Shown here: positions 16,388 to 25,225 of the stretch, piece by piece
Layout: every line of letters begins with the position of its first letter
Position numbering within the stretch: the first letter of the stretch is position 1
Source: Corynebacterium lemuris
GTDB lineage: Bacteria > Actinomycetota > Actinomycetes > Mycobacteriales > Mycobacteriaceae
Direction: 5' to 3'
DNA: 64,000 nucleotides
Assembly (NCBI RefSeq): GCF_024919295.1
Contig: NZ_JANWTC010000001.1
Location: 186,001-250,000 of the forward strand
Made by a program: the position numbers and the translations under genes
Notes under the pieces: model-generated
Seen by the model: only the letters and a program-made list of their open reading frames with translations
Told to the model about the DNA's origin: nothing
Database searches by the model: none

Positions 16388-17302
16388 CTAGACCCAGTAG
16401 CTGACGCGGAATCGCCACTGCTTCATGGCCAGCAGCGCCAGGATGAGGCCGACTGCGGTGCAGGCCAGGACGATCCACCAGTGGTAGGCGGCCAGGGGTT
16501 GGCCGATGAGGGGTGCGCGGATGATCTCCATGTAGTGGAAGAGGGGGTTGATCTCCGCGAGCAGGGCGCGCTGGGCGATGTCGCCGCCCTGCTCTTTCAG
16601 GGTCTGGGTGGTCCAGACGATGGGGGTGACGTAGAAGAGCAGCTGCACCATGGCCTCGAGCAGCGGGGCGACGTCGCGGTAGCGGGTGGCGACGATGCCG
16701 AAGAACATGGTCACCCACACACCGTTGAGCACCAGTACCGCCATGGCGGGGATCGCCATGAGCACCTCCCAGCCCAGCGGCCGGGGGAAGATGAGCATGA
16801 GGAGGACCCAGATGACCAGGTTGTGGCCGAGGAAGATCGCCTGCCGCCACACCAACCGGTAGACATGCACCGACAGGGCGGAGGGGAGCTGTTTGATCAG
16901 GCCCTCGTTGTCGATGAAGATGTCGGCGCCGTCCTTGATGCAGCCGGAGATGAAACCCCACATGATCAGGCCCACGGTGACGTGGGGGAGGAATTCGGCG
17001 AGGGGGATCTGGAAGAGCATGGAGTACAGCAGTCCCAGGGCCAGGGCCATGACGCCGGTGGCGATGGTGATCCACAGCGGGCCGAGGGTGGAGCGACGGT
17101 AACGCTGTTTGATGTCCTGCCAGCCGAGCTGCAGCCACAGCTCGTGCTGCTGGAATCCGCGGGCGAGGTCGTTCCAGGCGGCGCGGAAGGTCTTGGACTG
17201 TGAGGCCGGGGGGTCGGTGTCGGTGTTCGACGTCATCCGGGCGACGTCGTCACGCAACTGCTGTTCGGCTCGTTGGTCTCGAAGGGGGGATTGTTCCTGC
17301 AC
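16388..17302 (-). CDS. wzm: Galactan ABC exporter permease Wzm
   Basis: About 304 residues, ABC-2-type permease with six membrane helices from residue 75 onward. The family landmark IKQRYRRSTLGPLWITI precedes the first helix. It partners Wzt. The start is uncertain: GTG 17302 is chosen because the sequence after it reads as coding, but ATG 17236 (MTSNTDTD) and upstream codons up to 17365 are in frame, and no clear ribosome site separates them. A leaderless transcript is possible. It diverges from the gene at 17525. Confidence 0.9.
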   Translation of the reverse strand: MQEQSPLRDQRAEQQLRDDVARMTSNTDTDPPASQSKTFRAAWNDLARGFQQHELWLQLGWQDIKQRYRRSTLGPLWITIATGVMALALGLLYSMLFQIPLAEFLPHVTVGLIMWGFISGCIKDGADIFIDNEGLIKQLPSALSVHVYRLVWRQAIFLGHNLVIWVLLMLIFPRPLGWEVLMAIPAMAVLVLNGVWVTMFFGIVATRYRDVAPLLEAMVQLLFYVTPIVWTTQTLKEQGGDIAQRALLAEINPLFHYMEIIRAPLIGQPLAAYHWWIVLACTAVGLILALLAMKQWRFRVSYWV

Positions 17303-17524
17303 ACCGACAACACTAACCCCGCAGGGGCGGTTCGGGGACATCCGGCACGGGTGGGTCCCTCGCACCCGGCCCCTGTGAGTTTCATGGGAAACCGGTTAAG
17401 ATCGTCCTGCCTGGTGCATACCCCTACCTGGGGTTTCCCCCTGGATCGCTGATGGTGGGGTTGATGCTGTATCCAGCTGCCGGAGGGGGCATACTGGACT
17501 GACGTGTCGGAAGGAGTGTCGTTG

Positions 17525-18727
17525 ATGGCCTATGACGTCGCCCGGGTGCGGGGGCAGTACGTGTCCCTCGGTGACGGGTGGACCTATCTCAACGCTCACC
17601 AGTGCGCGCAGATCCCGGAGCGGGTGTCTGCGGCGGTGTCCCGTTCCTTCCGTCTGGCCACCAGCGTCGCTGAGGTGGAGAAGTCCTCCGGTTCCCATTC
17701 ACGTCCGCATGAGCCGGGCCGGCTCGAGGGGGATTCGCTTCTCGACGCCGCCCGCACCGCCGTCGCCGATCTCTGCGGCGCCACCCCGGACCGCGTGGTC
17801 CTGGGGCCGAGCCTGCACGCCCTGTACATTTCGTTGGCGCGGGCGATGCGTCCGCTGCTGCGCAACACGTCCTCGGTGGTGCTCTCGGACCTGGACCAGC
17901 CGGCGCTGTCGGCACCCTTCGCGGAGGTGGGGGCACGGGTGCGGCGGGCGCAGCCGGATCTGGGCACGGGCACGCTGCCGGCCTCGCAGTACACCGGGCT
18001 TGTCGACGGCTCCACCCGCCTCGTCGCCCTCTCCGCCGCCCAGTACCACCTGGGCACCGTCGCCCCCGTCGCGGAGATCGTGGAGCACACCCGCGCACGC
18101 TCCCGCGCCTGGGTGCTTGTCGACGCCTCCGCCTACGCCCCCTACCGCCTCCTCGACGTCGACGAATGGGACGCCGACATCGTCGCGCTGGACGTCTCTG
18201 CGCTGGGTGGCCCACAGGTCGCGGCACTGGTCTTCCGGGACACGGCCATGTTCCGCCGCATGGACCCTGTCCTGGAGACCCCCGTGGCCCCGGCCCTGGC
18301 CGGCGGTGTGCCCACCCTCGTCGACCTCATCGCCGACCAGGCGGAACCGGGTGGCACCCGACGCACCCGTCTGCAGCGGGCGATGCGGGAGATGTCCGGC
18401 TATCTGCAGGAACTCTCCGACGAACTACGGCTGTTCCTCGGGGCCCTGCCGAGCGTGCACATCCTCGGCGTGACCGGGGAGGCCGGCGACGGTGGGGAAT
18501 CCGACCGGGTGCCGCGTCTGTCGTTCGCGGTGCGCGGCGTGCCGTCAGAGACGGTGCACCAGCGGCTGCTGGACAACGGCCTGGTCACCACGATCCTGCC
18601 GTCGGCGCAGCTGTACACCGACATGGGAATCGATGAGGTCGGCGGTGCGGTGACGATCTCCCTGAGCCCCTTCACCGCCCGCTACGACCTGGAGCACCTC
18701 ACCCGCGTGGTCGCCTCCCTCGCCTGA
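17525..18727 (+). CDS. Cysteine desulfurase/class V aminotransferase homologue lacking the PLP lysine
   Basis: 400 residues from ATG 17525, preceded by GGAAGGAG. The fold I PLP-enzyme pattern is clear: WTYLNAHQ at the N-terminus, RLVALSAAQYHLGTVAPVAEI, and WVLVDASAYAP in place of the usual DgaQ. Where cysteine desulfurases have S-x-H-K, this protein reads VALDVSALGGPQV with no lysine. The only lysine in the whole protein is near residue 53 (VEKSSG). It is therefore predicted not to form the internal aldimine. Its position beside wzm and a quinone oxidoreductase resembles the mycobacterial Rv3778c/Rv3777 arrangement, which suggests a conserved non-catalytic or unusual role. Confidence 0.78.
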   Translation: MAYDVARVRGQYVSLGDGWTYLNAHQCAQIPERVSAAVSRSFRLATSVAEVEKSSGSHSRPHEPGRLEGDSLLDAARTAVADLCGATPDRVVLGPSLHALYISLARAMRPLLRNTSSVVLSDLDQPALSAPFAEVGARVRRAQPDLGTGTLPASQYTGLVDGSTRLVALSAAQYHLGTVAPVAEIVEHTRARSRAWVLVDASAYAPYRLLDVDEWDADIVALDVSALGGPQVAALVFRDTAMFRRMDPVLETPVAPALAGGVPTLVDLIADQAEPGGTRRTRLQRAMREMSGYLQELSDELRLFLGALPSVHILGVTGEAGDGGESDRVPRLSFAVRGVPSETVHQRLLDNGLVTTILPSAQLYTDMGIDEVGGAVTISLSPFTARYDLEHLTRVVASLA

Positions 18728-18733
18728 GTCCCT

Positions 18734-19690
18734 CTAGACCTCCAGCACGATCTTTCCGGTGACCTCGCCGGAATCCAGCAGGTCATGGGCGGCCGCGGCC
18801 TCGGCGAGGGGGAGGGTGGCGTGGATGCGGTGGGTGATGCGGGCGTCGGCAAGCATGGGCCACACATTCTCGATGGTGGAGGCGACGACCTCCGCCTTGC
18901 CCGCCCCGGAGCGGGCGCGCAGCGTCGTGCCGCGGACCGACAGCCGGCGCGGCAGCAGTGAACCGAGGTTGATCTCCGCCTTCACCCCGCCCTGCAGACC
19001 GATGATGATCAGCTGGCCGTCCTCATTGAGGGCGCGCAGGTTCTGGCGCAGGTACTTCGCCCCGATGATGTCGAGGATGACATCGCAACGCCCCTTGAGC
19101 TCTTCGGAGAAGTCCTGATCGTTGTAGTTGATGAGGATGTCCGCACCCAGCTCACGGCATGTCTCCAGCTTCTCCGGGGAACCGGCCGTCACCGCGACGG
19201 TCGCGCCCAGTTGTTTGCACAGCTGGATGGCGAAGGTGCCGATGCCGCCCGCCCCGCCGTGGATGAGCACCGTCTGCCCGGCGCGCAGACCCGCGAGCAT
19301 CCCGAGGTTGGACCACACGGTGCAGGCCGCCTCAACGACACTGGCGGCCTCGGTCAGGGAGTAACCCTCCGGGACGGGCATGAGCTGGCCCTCGGGCACG
19401 GCGACGTACTCGCCGTAGCCACCGCCGGCGAGCAGGCAGGCGACCTCCTCGCCGCGGGTGCGGCCGGTGGTGCCGGGATCCTCGATGACACCGGCGCACT
19501 CCAGGCCGATGATGTCCGAGGCCCCGGGCGGGGGCGGGTAGTGGCCGCGGGCCTGGAGGAGGTCGCCGCGGTTGACGCCGGCGGCGTGCACCTTGACCAG
19601 CACTTCACCGTCTTTGAGCTGTGGGATGTCGGTCTCGACGAGTGCGAGGGAGCGGGGATCTTCAGGATCAGTCAGTTGAATCGCCTTCAT
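18734..19690 (-). CDS. NADPH:quinone oxidoreductase-type medium-chain dehydrogenase
   Basis: 318 residues of the zinc-independent MDR/quinone oxidoreductase type. The N-terminal GroES-like part carries VHAAGVNRGDLLQARGHYPPPP and IGLECAGVI. The cofactor-binding fold shows VLIHGGAGGIGTFAIQL and the typical GSPEKLETCRELGAD. It likely reduces quinones or enones with NADPH. It converges with the lysine-less desulfurase homologue; no operon partner is evident. Confidence 0.85.
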   Translation of the reverse strand: MKAIQLTDPEDPRSLALVETDIPQLKDGEVLVKVHAAGVNRGDLLQARGHYPPPPGASDIIGLECAGVIEDPGTTGRTRGEEVACLLAGGGYGEYVAVPEGQLMPVPEGYSLTEAASVVEAACTVWSNLGMLAGLRAGQTVLIHGGAGGIGTFAIQLCKQLGATVAVTAGSPEKLETCRELGADILINYNDQDFSEELKGRCDVILDIIGAKYLRQNLRALNEDGQLIIIGLQGGVKAEINLGSLLPRRLSVRGTTLRARSGAGKAEVVASTIENVWPMLADARITHRIHATLPLAEAAAAHDLLDSGEVTGKIVLEV

Positions 19691-19769
19691 GCCCTCCCAG
19701 GGTAGGGAAATTCCGGGCTTCAGGTAATGTGTCTGCTTGTCGACGGCGCTTTGACGCCCCGCCGACGAA

Positions 19770-19854
19770 GGAGACGTGGCAGAGCGGCCGAATGCACTGG
19801 TCTTGAAAACCAGCGAGGGTCAAACCTCCAGGGGTTCAAATCCCCTCGTCTCCG
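19770..19854 (+). tRNA. tRNA-Ser (TGA)
   Basis: Acceptor stem GGAGACG/CGTCTCC with a long variable arm. The anticodon loop CTTGAAA sits between TGGT and ACCA, giving anticodon TGA. The T arm has GGTTCAAATCC. No CCA is encoded. A terminator follows at 19864-19894. Confidence 0.95.
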
Positions 19855-19863
19855 CTCGTGGTG

Positions 19864-19894
19864 AAACCCCTGGTCGTTGCTGACCGGGGGTTTT
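19864..19894 (+). terminator. Intrinsic terminator after tRNA-Ser (TGA)
   Basis: AAACCCC-GGTC pairs with GACC-GGGGTTTT around a short loop, ending in TTTT. Confidence 0.7.
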
Positions 19895-19937
19895 GCCGTG
19901 GGGCTGGTGGGTTAGGTCTCGGCAGGCAGGTCCGGAC

Positions 19938-20993
19938 CTATCGGTCGAGCCAGGCGTCGATACCGCCGGCCAGGCTCACCGGGCCGGTCACCCCGCGTTC
20001 CGCCAGGGCACGGACCGCACGGGCCGAACGGATCCCGCCGGCGCAGTAGATGACCACCTCCTGGCCCGGTTCCGGCTGCGGGGGCAGCCACCCGCCCTCA
20101 AGTACCTCGCCCAGCGGCACGTTGTGTGCACCGGGGATGCGGGTGGCGGCGAATTCGTGGGGCTCGCGGACGTCGATGAGCAGGGCGGCGTCGGGAAGCT
20201 CGGTGATCTCGGGCACCGGGGGCAGTTGCGGGGAGCGCACCGGCCCGTGGGCCAGCACCGCATCGAGGGTGGTCTGCGTGCCGACGACAGGCACATACTC
20301 CCACGTGCCGTCCAGGCCGGAGAATACCCCGAGGCGTCCGATGAGGGGGCGACCCAGCCCGGTGAGCAGTTTGATGGCCTCCAGGGCCATGGCGGAACCG
20401 ACGGTCCCGACGAGCGGGCCGAGGACCCCGGCCTGCGCGCAGTTGGGCACCACCCCGGGGGCGGGGGGTTCGCGGTAGATGTCCTCGTAGATGGGGCCGT
20501 GGCCGGCGTGGAATACGGAGAGCTGGGCGTCGTGGCCGAGGATAGAGGCCCACACGTGCGGGATGCCCAGGCGGGCGCAGGCCCAGGAGGCGAGGTGGCG
20601 GGTGTCGAAGTTGTCGGTGCCGTCGAGAAGCACCTGTGCATCACCGATGACGTCCAGGGCGTTGCCGGGGGTGAGGCGTTCGGCGACCACGGTGACGGTG
20701 ATCTCCGGGTTGAGCTCCCGCATCGCGGCGGCCGCGGATTCCGCCTTGGATCGGCCGACCCCGGCGTCGCGGTGGATGACCTGGCGGTGGAGGTTGGACA
20801 GGTCCACCACGTCATCATCGATGACCGTGATGCGGCCGACTCCGGCGCCGGCCAGGTAGAGCAGCGCGGGGGAGCCCAGTCCGCCGGCCCCGAGGACGGC
20901 GACATGTGCCTGCGCCAGCTTCTCCTGCCCGGCGGTGCCGAAATCCGGCAGCGAGATCTGCCGGCGGTAGCGCGCTATTCCAGACCCACCCAC
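19938..20993 (-). CDS. moeZ: MoeZ/MoeB-type sulfur carrier adenylyltransferase with rhodanese domain
   Basis: 351 residues. The N-terminal ThiF/E1-like domain has the ATP motif VAVLGAGGLGSPALLYLAGAGVG split around residues 30-50, and DGTDNFDTRHL. The C-terminal rhodanese domain has the active loop YCAGGIRSA (Cys persulfide). It adenylates and sulfurates the MoaD C-terminal glycine (and possibly other ThiS-like carriers). It is the last gene of a minus-strand cofactor cluster with moaE, mog and moeA. Confidence 0.88.
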   Translation of the reverse strand: MGGSGIARYRRQISLPDFGTAGQEKLAQAHVAVLGAGGLGSPALLYLAGAGVGRITVIDDDVVDLSNLHRQVIHRDAGVGRSKAESAAAAMRELNPEITVTVVAERLTPGNALDVIGDAQVLLDGTDNFDTRHLASWACARLGIPHVWASILGHDAQLSVFHAGHGPIYEDIYREPPAPGVVPNCAQAGVLGPLVGTVGSAMALEAIKLLTGLGRPLIGRLGVFSGLDGTWEYVPVVGTQTTLDAVLAHGPVRSPQLPPVPEITELPDAALLIDVREPHEFAATRIPGAHNVPLGEVLEGGWLPPQPEPGQEVVIYCAGGIRSARAVRALAERGVTGPVSLAGGIDAWLDR

Positions 20994-21436
20994 TGGACAC
21001 CTCCTTCCCGGAGTTCCTGTTCCTTCCAGATGGGCACCTCGGCCTTGACCCGGTCCGCCAGCTCGGCGGCGGCGTCGAAGGCCGCCTTCCGGTGGGCGGC
21101 CGCCGCGATGACCACGAAGGCCAGCTCACCGATCACCAGCTCACCGGTGCGGTGGGCCGTCCACAGGCGGGTCTCGGGATGCCGGGTGCTCACGGAGGCG
21201 GCGACGGCGGCGATCACCTCACCGGCGCTGGGGTGCGCCGTGTAGCTGAGGTTGGCCACCTCCCGGCCGCCGTCGTGATCGCGGACCACACCCTCGAAGG
21301 TGACCACCGCGCCCATGGCCTCGGTGGTGGTGGCGGCGCGGGCGTCGGCGAGCAGGGGTTCCAGGGGTTCCTGCCGCATGGTCGCGGCGATGACGACGCC
21401 GGTCTGTTCGGCGACGTAGGCGGGGTCAGTGGTCAC
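20975..21436 (-). CDS. moaE: Molybdopterin synthase catalytic subunit MoaE
   Basis: 153 residues from GTG 21436. MoaE transfers sulfur from MoaD thiocarboxylate to cPMP, making molybdopterin. Visible are TFEGVVRDHDGGR, the HRTGELVIGE segment, HRKAAFDAAAELADRVKAE and the catalytic region VPIWKEQE (usually WKKE). The frame is open to 21676, but that part is a shadow of mog. The GTG overlaps the mog 3' end by 11 nt, and its own 3' end overlaps moeZ, so the genes are coupled. Confidence 0.9.
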   Translation of the reverse strand: MTTDPAYVAEQTGVVIAATMRQEPLEPLLADARAATTTEAMGAVVTFEGVVRDHDGGREVANLSYTAHPSAGEVIAAVAASVSTRHPETRLWTAHRTGELVIGELAFVVIAAAAHRKAAFDAAAELADRVKAEVPIWKEQELREGGVQWVGLE

Positions 21437-21899
21437 GGTGGCCCTCCAGCTGGGCGAGAAGATGGTCGAGAACGGGGCCGAGGACCGCCACGGCGTCCTT
21501 CGCGGCACCCGTGGAACCGGGCAGCGCCATGGCGAAGGTACGACCCGCCACCCCGGCAACAGTGCGGGAGAGCACGGCCGTGGGCACGGATTCCACGCCC
21601 CGGTCATAGAACGCGTGGACCAGGCCGGGCAGCTGACGCTCCAGCAGCGGACTGAGTGCCTCCACGGTGCGGTCATCCGGGCTGACGCCGGTGCCGCCGG
21701 AGGTCAGCAACACCGACGGTCCCTCCGCCAGGGCCTGTTCGACGGCCGCGGTGATCCCGGCGTCGGAGACCACCCGGGCATCCGGGGTGTCCAGGCCGTG
21801 GGAACGCAGGAAATCAACCAGCACCGGGCCGGAGCGGTCGGTGTACTCCCCGCGGGCGGCCCGGGTGGAGGCGACGAGGACGAGGCCGGTTCGGGTCAT
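21426..21899 (-). CDS. mog: Molybdopterin adenylyltransferase (MogA/MoaB family)
   Basis: 157 residues from ATG 21899 (MTRTGLVLVAST), 10 nt after moeA. It activates molybdopterin by adenylation before molybdate insertion by MoeA. The family motif LLTSGGTGVSPDDRTVEAL binds the pterin and phosphate, and AMALPGSTGAAKDA is also typical. The reading frame extends upstream to 22037, but this is inside moeA and not coding. Confidence 0.88.
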   Translation of the reverse strand: MTRTGLVLVASTRAARGEYTDRSGPVLVDFLRSHGLDTPDARVVSDAGITAAVEQALAEGPSVLLTSGGTGVSPDDRTVEALSPLLERQLPGLVHAFYDRGVESVPTAVLSRTVAGVAGRTFAMALPGSTGAAKDAVAVLGPVLDHLLAQLEGHRDH

Positions 21900-21909
21900 G
21901 GACACCACC

Positions 21910-23076
21910 TTAGAGCGGGTGGACCTCGACGTGCTCGCCTGCGACCAGCCCACCCGGGGCGGGGACACGGATGAGGCAGTCCGCCGCCAGTGCCTGGACC
22001 AGCAGATGCGAACCGGCACCGCCGACAGGCTCGGCACCCTGTGTGGTGATCCGCCCGCGGAGGAACTGGTCGCGCGTGGGCAACCCCGCGGCGTCCCGGG
22101 CCAGCGGCAGCATCAGGGGCGACGGCGCGGTACCCAGCACGGGGGCGACGAAGAGCCGGAAACTGACCAGCGTGGAGACCGGGTTGCCCGGCAGACAGAT
22201 CACCGGCACCCCCTGAAAAAGCGCCAGCCCCTGCGGGCCACCCGGCTGCTGGTCGACATGCCCGAACCAGCCCGCACCCTCCAGCACCCGGCGGACCACC
22301 TCGAATTTCCCCGCCGAGATCCCACCCGAGGTGATGATCGCCGTCGGCCGGTGCTCCGCGACGGCGACCGCGAGGTCCGCGCGCAGGCGCGCCGGGTCGT
22401 CATCGGTGTGCAGCCGAGCAACGACCTCAATGCCGGCACGCCCGCACAGGGCCTGCAGCATGGGGCCGTTGGCGTCGGGGATGTCAGCAGCCCCGGTGCC
22501 GCCGATCTCCGCGCCACCCGTGCAGATGAGCACCCGCGCCTGCTCGATGACCTCCACCACCGGCAGGTTCTGGCCGGCCAGGACCCCGACGGCGACGGGG
22601 CCGAGGGTCGCGCCGGCGGGCAGGAGGGTCTGGCCGGCGGAGATGTCGGAACCGGCCGGGCGGATGAACTGGCCCCGGGTGGGGACGGCCGCCACCCGGA
22701 TCCGGGAGCCGGTCGCGGGGAAGGCGGGTGGCTCGCAGGCCTCGACGGGCACGACCGCTGCCGCGCCCTGCGGGACCTTCGCCCCGGTCATGATCGGCAC
22801 GATCGCCGCACCGATGCCGGCCGGGTAGAGGGCGTCCGGATCAACGCCGGCCGCCAGCGTCTCCCCGACGGTGAATTCACCCGGGGCCTGCACCAGGTGC
22901 GCGGCGGACAGCGCGAAGCCGTCCATCTGGGAGTTGTCGAAACGCGGGGAGGGGTGCACGGCGGTGAGCTCACGGGCGAGGGTGCGCCCGGGGGCGTCGA
23001 TAAGCGGGACGGTGACCACCCCGCGGGCCGGCACGAGCTCGCGGACGGCGGCCAGATGTTCTTCGGGGGAACGCAT
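21910..23076 (-). CDS. moeA: Molybdopterin molybdenumtransferase MoeA
   Basis: 388 residues, full length for MoeA, which inserts molybdate into adenylated molybdopterin. Domains in order show DNSQMDGFALSA near the N-terminus, the G-MPEGAD-like stretch GAAIVPIMTGAKVPQGA, the MPT-binding IITSGGISAGKFE, and the C-terminal domain IV ending EHVEVHPL. It is the first gene of the minus-strand cluster and divergent from moaD, with only 27 nt between the two starts. Confidence 0.93.
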   Translation of the reverse strand: MRSPEEHLAAVRELVPARGVVTVPLIDAPGRTLARELTAVHPSPRFDNSQMDGFALSAAHLVQAPGEFTVGETLAAGVDPDALYPAGIGAAIVPIMTGAKVPQGAAAVVPVEACEPPAFPATGSRIRVAAVPTRGQFIRPAGSDISAGQTLLPAGATLGPVAVGVLAGQNLPVVEVIEQARVLICTGGAEIGGTGAADIPDANGPMLQALCGRAGIEVVARLHTDDDPARLRADLAVAVAEHRPTAIITSGGISAGKFEVVRRVLEGAGWFGHVDQQPGGPQGLALFQGVPVICLPGNPVSTLVSFRLFVAPVLGTAPSPLMLPLARDAAGLPTRDQFLRGRITTQGAEPVGGAGSHLLVQALAADCLIRVPAPGGLVAGEHVEVHPL

Positions 23077-23103
23077 GGCTTACATGTTATCCCTGGTGAT
23101 GGC

Positions 23104-23367
23104 ATGCTGGGAGGTGTGGAAATTCATTATTTCGCGGCTGCCCGTGCGGCCGCGGGAGTCGAGAGGGAGAGCGTCCACGCCGCCACGCTCGGAGAGCTTC
23201 TCGACGACCGCGCGACCCACCACCAGGGAACCACCGACGCCGGCATGACCCTGGGGGAGATCTTCGAACGCTGCACCTTCCTCATCGACGGGAAAAACAG
23301 CGACCGCGACGCCCCCCTGGCGGGAGCGACGCGGGTCGACGTGCTGCCCCCCTTCGCCGGCGGCTGA
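23104..23367 (+). CDS. moaD: Molybdopterin synthase sulfur carrier subunit MoaD
   Basis: 87 residues from ATG 23104; GTG 23116 is an alternative that gives the more usual MEIHYFAAARAAAG start, but its ribosome site would be too close. The ubiquitin-like fold ends in the required Gly-Gly (PPFAGG). It carries the thiocarboxylate used by MoaE. It diverges from moeA, which sits with its other partners on the opposite strand. moaA and moaC are not in the window. Confidence 0.85.
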   Translation: MLGGVEIHYFAAARAAAGVERESVHAATLGELLDDRATHHQGTTDAGMTLGEIFERCTFLIDGKNSDRDAPLAGATRVDVLPPFAGG

Positions 23368-23373
23368 GAACCC

Positions 23374-23766
23374 TCAGCCCTTCGTGCGCAGGCCCACCGT
23401 GCCGAGCACCAGGCCCAGCACCCACGTGGTGATACCCATGACCACTGCGCCGATCAGGGCCGCCACGAAGTCCTCGACCCGCAGACCGAGCCCCAGCTGC
23501 TCCGAGAGCCAGCCCGTGAGCAGGAAGAGCAGGGCGTTGATGACCAGCGCGAACAGTCCCAGGGTCAGCACCGTGATCGGCAGGCCCAGCAGCCGCAGGA
23601 CCGGGCCCACCACCGCGTTGACCACGATGAACACCAACGCCACCCAGATGAACGCCCACGGGTCATCCGGCGGGGAGATGCTCACACCCGGGACGAAACG
23701 CGCAACCACGTACAGGGCGATGGCGGTGACGATGATGTTCAGGAGGAAACGGAGAATACCGGTCAT
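23374..23766 (-). CDS. Four-helix membrane protein of the phage holin 4 superfamily type (PF04020-like)
   Basis: 130 residues from ATG 23766 (MTGILRFLLNIIVTAIALYVV). Four hydrophobic segments and the family pattern WAFIWVALVFIVVNAVVGPVLRL with LPITVLTLGLFALVINALL identify the small membrane family often annotated as phage holin 4, found widely on chromosomes with unknown function. Nothing phage-like surrounds it. It lies 22 nt downstream of pat on the same strand and converges with moaD. Confidence 0.8.
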   Translation of the reverse strand: MTGILRFLLNIIVTAIALYVVARFVPGVSISPPDDPWAFIWVALVFIVVNAVVGPVLRLLGLPITVLTLGLFALVINALLFLLTGWLSEQLGLGLRVEDFVAALIGAVVMGITTWVLGLVLGTVGLRTKG

Positions 23767-23788
23767 GCCCCCATGGTCGCACGGCGGC

Positions 23789-24811
23789 TCAGAGACCGGC
23801 GGCCCGCCAGGCCGCCAGGAACTGATCCGCCTCATCCCCGGTGGTCACGGAGATCCGCAACCCCTCCGGGAAGGCGCGGGTGAGCACACCCTGCGCCGCG
23901 AGACGGTCCGCCATGTCCTTCGCGTCCACACCCGGCAGCCACACGAAATTGCCTTCGCTGTGGCGCGCACCGACGGCCTCGGCGACCCGGTCACGTTGCA
24001 CGACGGTCTCCTCCGTGCGCTCCAGCAGCTCATCGGCGGCATCGAGGCTGGCCAGCGCGCCGGCCTGCGCCACCGAACTCACGCCGAAGGGGATGGCCAT
24101 CTTGTCCAGGGCGGTGATCAGCTCCGGGGCGCCGAAGGCGTAGCCGATGCGCACCCCGGCCAGACCGTATGCCTTGGAGAAGGTCCGCAGGGCCACCACA
24201 TTGGGGTAGCGGGTGATCGCCTCGGTGCCCACCACGGCGTCCTCGTCACGGTTGAACTCGAAGTAGGCCTCATCCAGGCCGACGGCCACATCCTCCGGCA
24301 CCCGGGCCATGAAACCGTCGAACTCCTCCTGCGTGATCACCGTGCCCGAGGGGTTGTTCGGGCTGCACAGGAAGATCAGCCGGGTGCGTCCGGTGATCGC
24401 GGCGGCCATGGCATCCAGGTCGTGGCGGCCGTCGGCGAGCAGGGGGATCGCCACCGGCTCCGCGCCCACGATCTGGACGAAGATCGGGTATGCCTCGAAA
24501 CTGCGCCACGGGAAGATGACCTCATCACCCTGGGTCGCGGTGATCTGCACCAGCTGCTGGCATAACGCCGAGGAACCGCAACCGACGGTCACCTGCCCGG
24601 CAGGCAGCTCCAGGTGCTCGGCCAACGCCTCCCTGAGATCGGTGGCGAACATGTCCGGATAACGGTTCGCTCCGGCAGCGGCTTCCGCCATGGCCGCCAC
24701 GGCGGCCGGCAGCGGGGGAGTGGTCACCTCGTTCGAGGAGAGTTTCAGCGCATCCGGCTGACGGGTACCGGGGACGTAGGCGGGCATGTCGGCGAGGTCA
24801 GGGCGAATCAT
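23789..24811 (-). CDS. pat: Aromatic amino acid aminotransferase Pat (HisC-like)
   Basis: 340 residues from ATG 24811 (MIRPDLADMPAYVPG), PLP fold I class II aminotransferase. Motifs are LKLSSNEV, ANRYPDM, LCSPNNPSGT, the aspartate region VGLDEAYFEF and the PLP lysine TFSKAYGLAGVRIGY. The sequence closely follows the corynebacterial Pat that makes phenylalanine from phenylpyruvate. The upstream in-frame codons to 24889 are rejected because homologues start at MIR. Confidence 0.92.
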   Translation of the reverse strand: MIRPDLADMPAYVPGTRQPDALKLSSNEVTTPPLPAAVAAMAEAAAGANRYPDMFATDLREALAEHLELPAGQVTVGCGSSALCQQLVQITATQGDEVIFPWRSFEAYPIFVQIVGAEPVAIPLLADGRHDLDAMAAAITGRTRLIFLCSPNNPSGTVITQEEFDGFMARVPEDVAVGLDEAYFEFNRDEDAVVGTEAITRYPNVVALRTFSKAYGLAGVRIGYAFGAPELITALDKMAIPFGVSSVAQAGALASLDAADELLERTEETVVQRDRVAEAVGARHSEGNFVWLPGVDAKDMADRLAAQGVLTRAFPEGLRISVTTGDEADQFLAAWRAAGL

Positions 24812-24906
24812 GACTCCGAAGTCTATAGCGGCACCCCGGTGGTTTGATCCGGGGGCGGGGGCCAGGTAGGATACCGGGAGTCTCGTCACTATCCCGTGAC
24901 GGAACT

Positions 24907-24995
24907 GGAGACGTGCCAGAGTGGCCGAATGGGGCTCCCTGCTAAGGAGTTGCCTGCTTTACGGCGGGCCGGAGGTTCGAATCCTCTCGTCTCCG
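24907..24995 (+). tRNA. tRNA-Ser (GCT)
   Basis: Acceptor GGAGACG/CGTCTCC. The anticodon loop CTGCTAA between CTCC and GGAG gives anticodon GCT. A long variable arm is present. It ends one base before a tRNA-Arg, so the two are probably co-transcribed. Confidence 0.95.
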
Positions 24996-24996
24996 C

Positions 24997-25072
24997 GCGC
25001 CCGTAGCTCAACGGATAGAGCATCTGACTACGGATCAGAAGGTTGGGGGTTCGAATCCCTCCGGGCGCACCA
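24997..25072 (+). tRNA. tRNA-Arg (ACG), copy 1
   Basis: Acceptor GCGCCCG/CGGGCGC with encoded CCA. The anticodon loop CTACGGA gives anticodon ACG, which is read after A34-to-I deamination by TadA (present at 40358). All 76 nt are identical to the copy at 29313. Confidence 0.96.
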
Positions 25073-25075
25073 TGT

Positions 25076-25110
25076 GAAGACCGGTCATCCTGCACGGATG
25101 GCCGGTCTTC
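25076..25110 (+). terminator. Intrinsic terminator after the tRNA-Ser/tRNA-Arg pair
   Basis: GAAGACCGG-CATCC pairs with GGATG-CCGGTCTTC. The sequence is related to the terminator after the second tRNA-Arg copy (both contain CCGGTCATCCTG). Confidence 0.7.
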
Positions 25111-25225
25111 TGCGTTGTCGGGTGCGGTGGGGTCGAAAGTGCAGGTATATCCGGAGTCCCTGCACCGGGCGTAGAATTGTGGGCGTGGTCACGGCCAGCC
25201 GCCTACCCGGGAATGAGGAGAGCAC

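Noticed and set aside
23374..23766. Prophage holin
   Set aside because: The protein belongs to a membrane family that is often named phage holin, but no other phage gene is near and the family is chromosomal in many bacteria.
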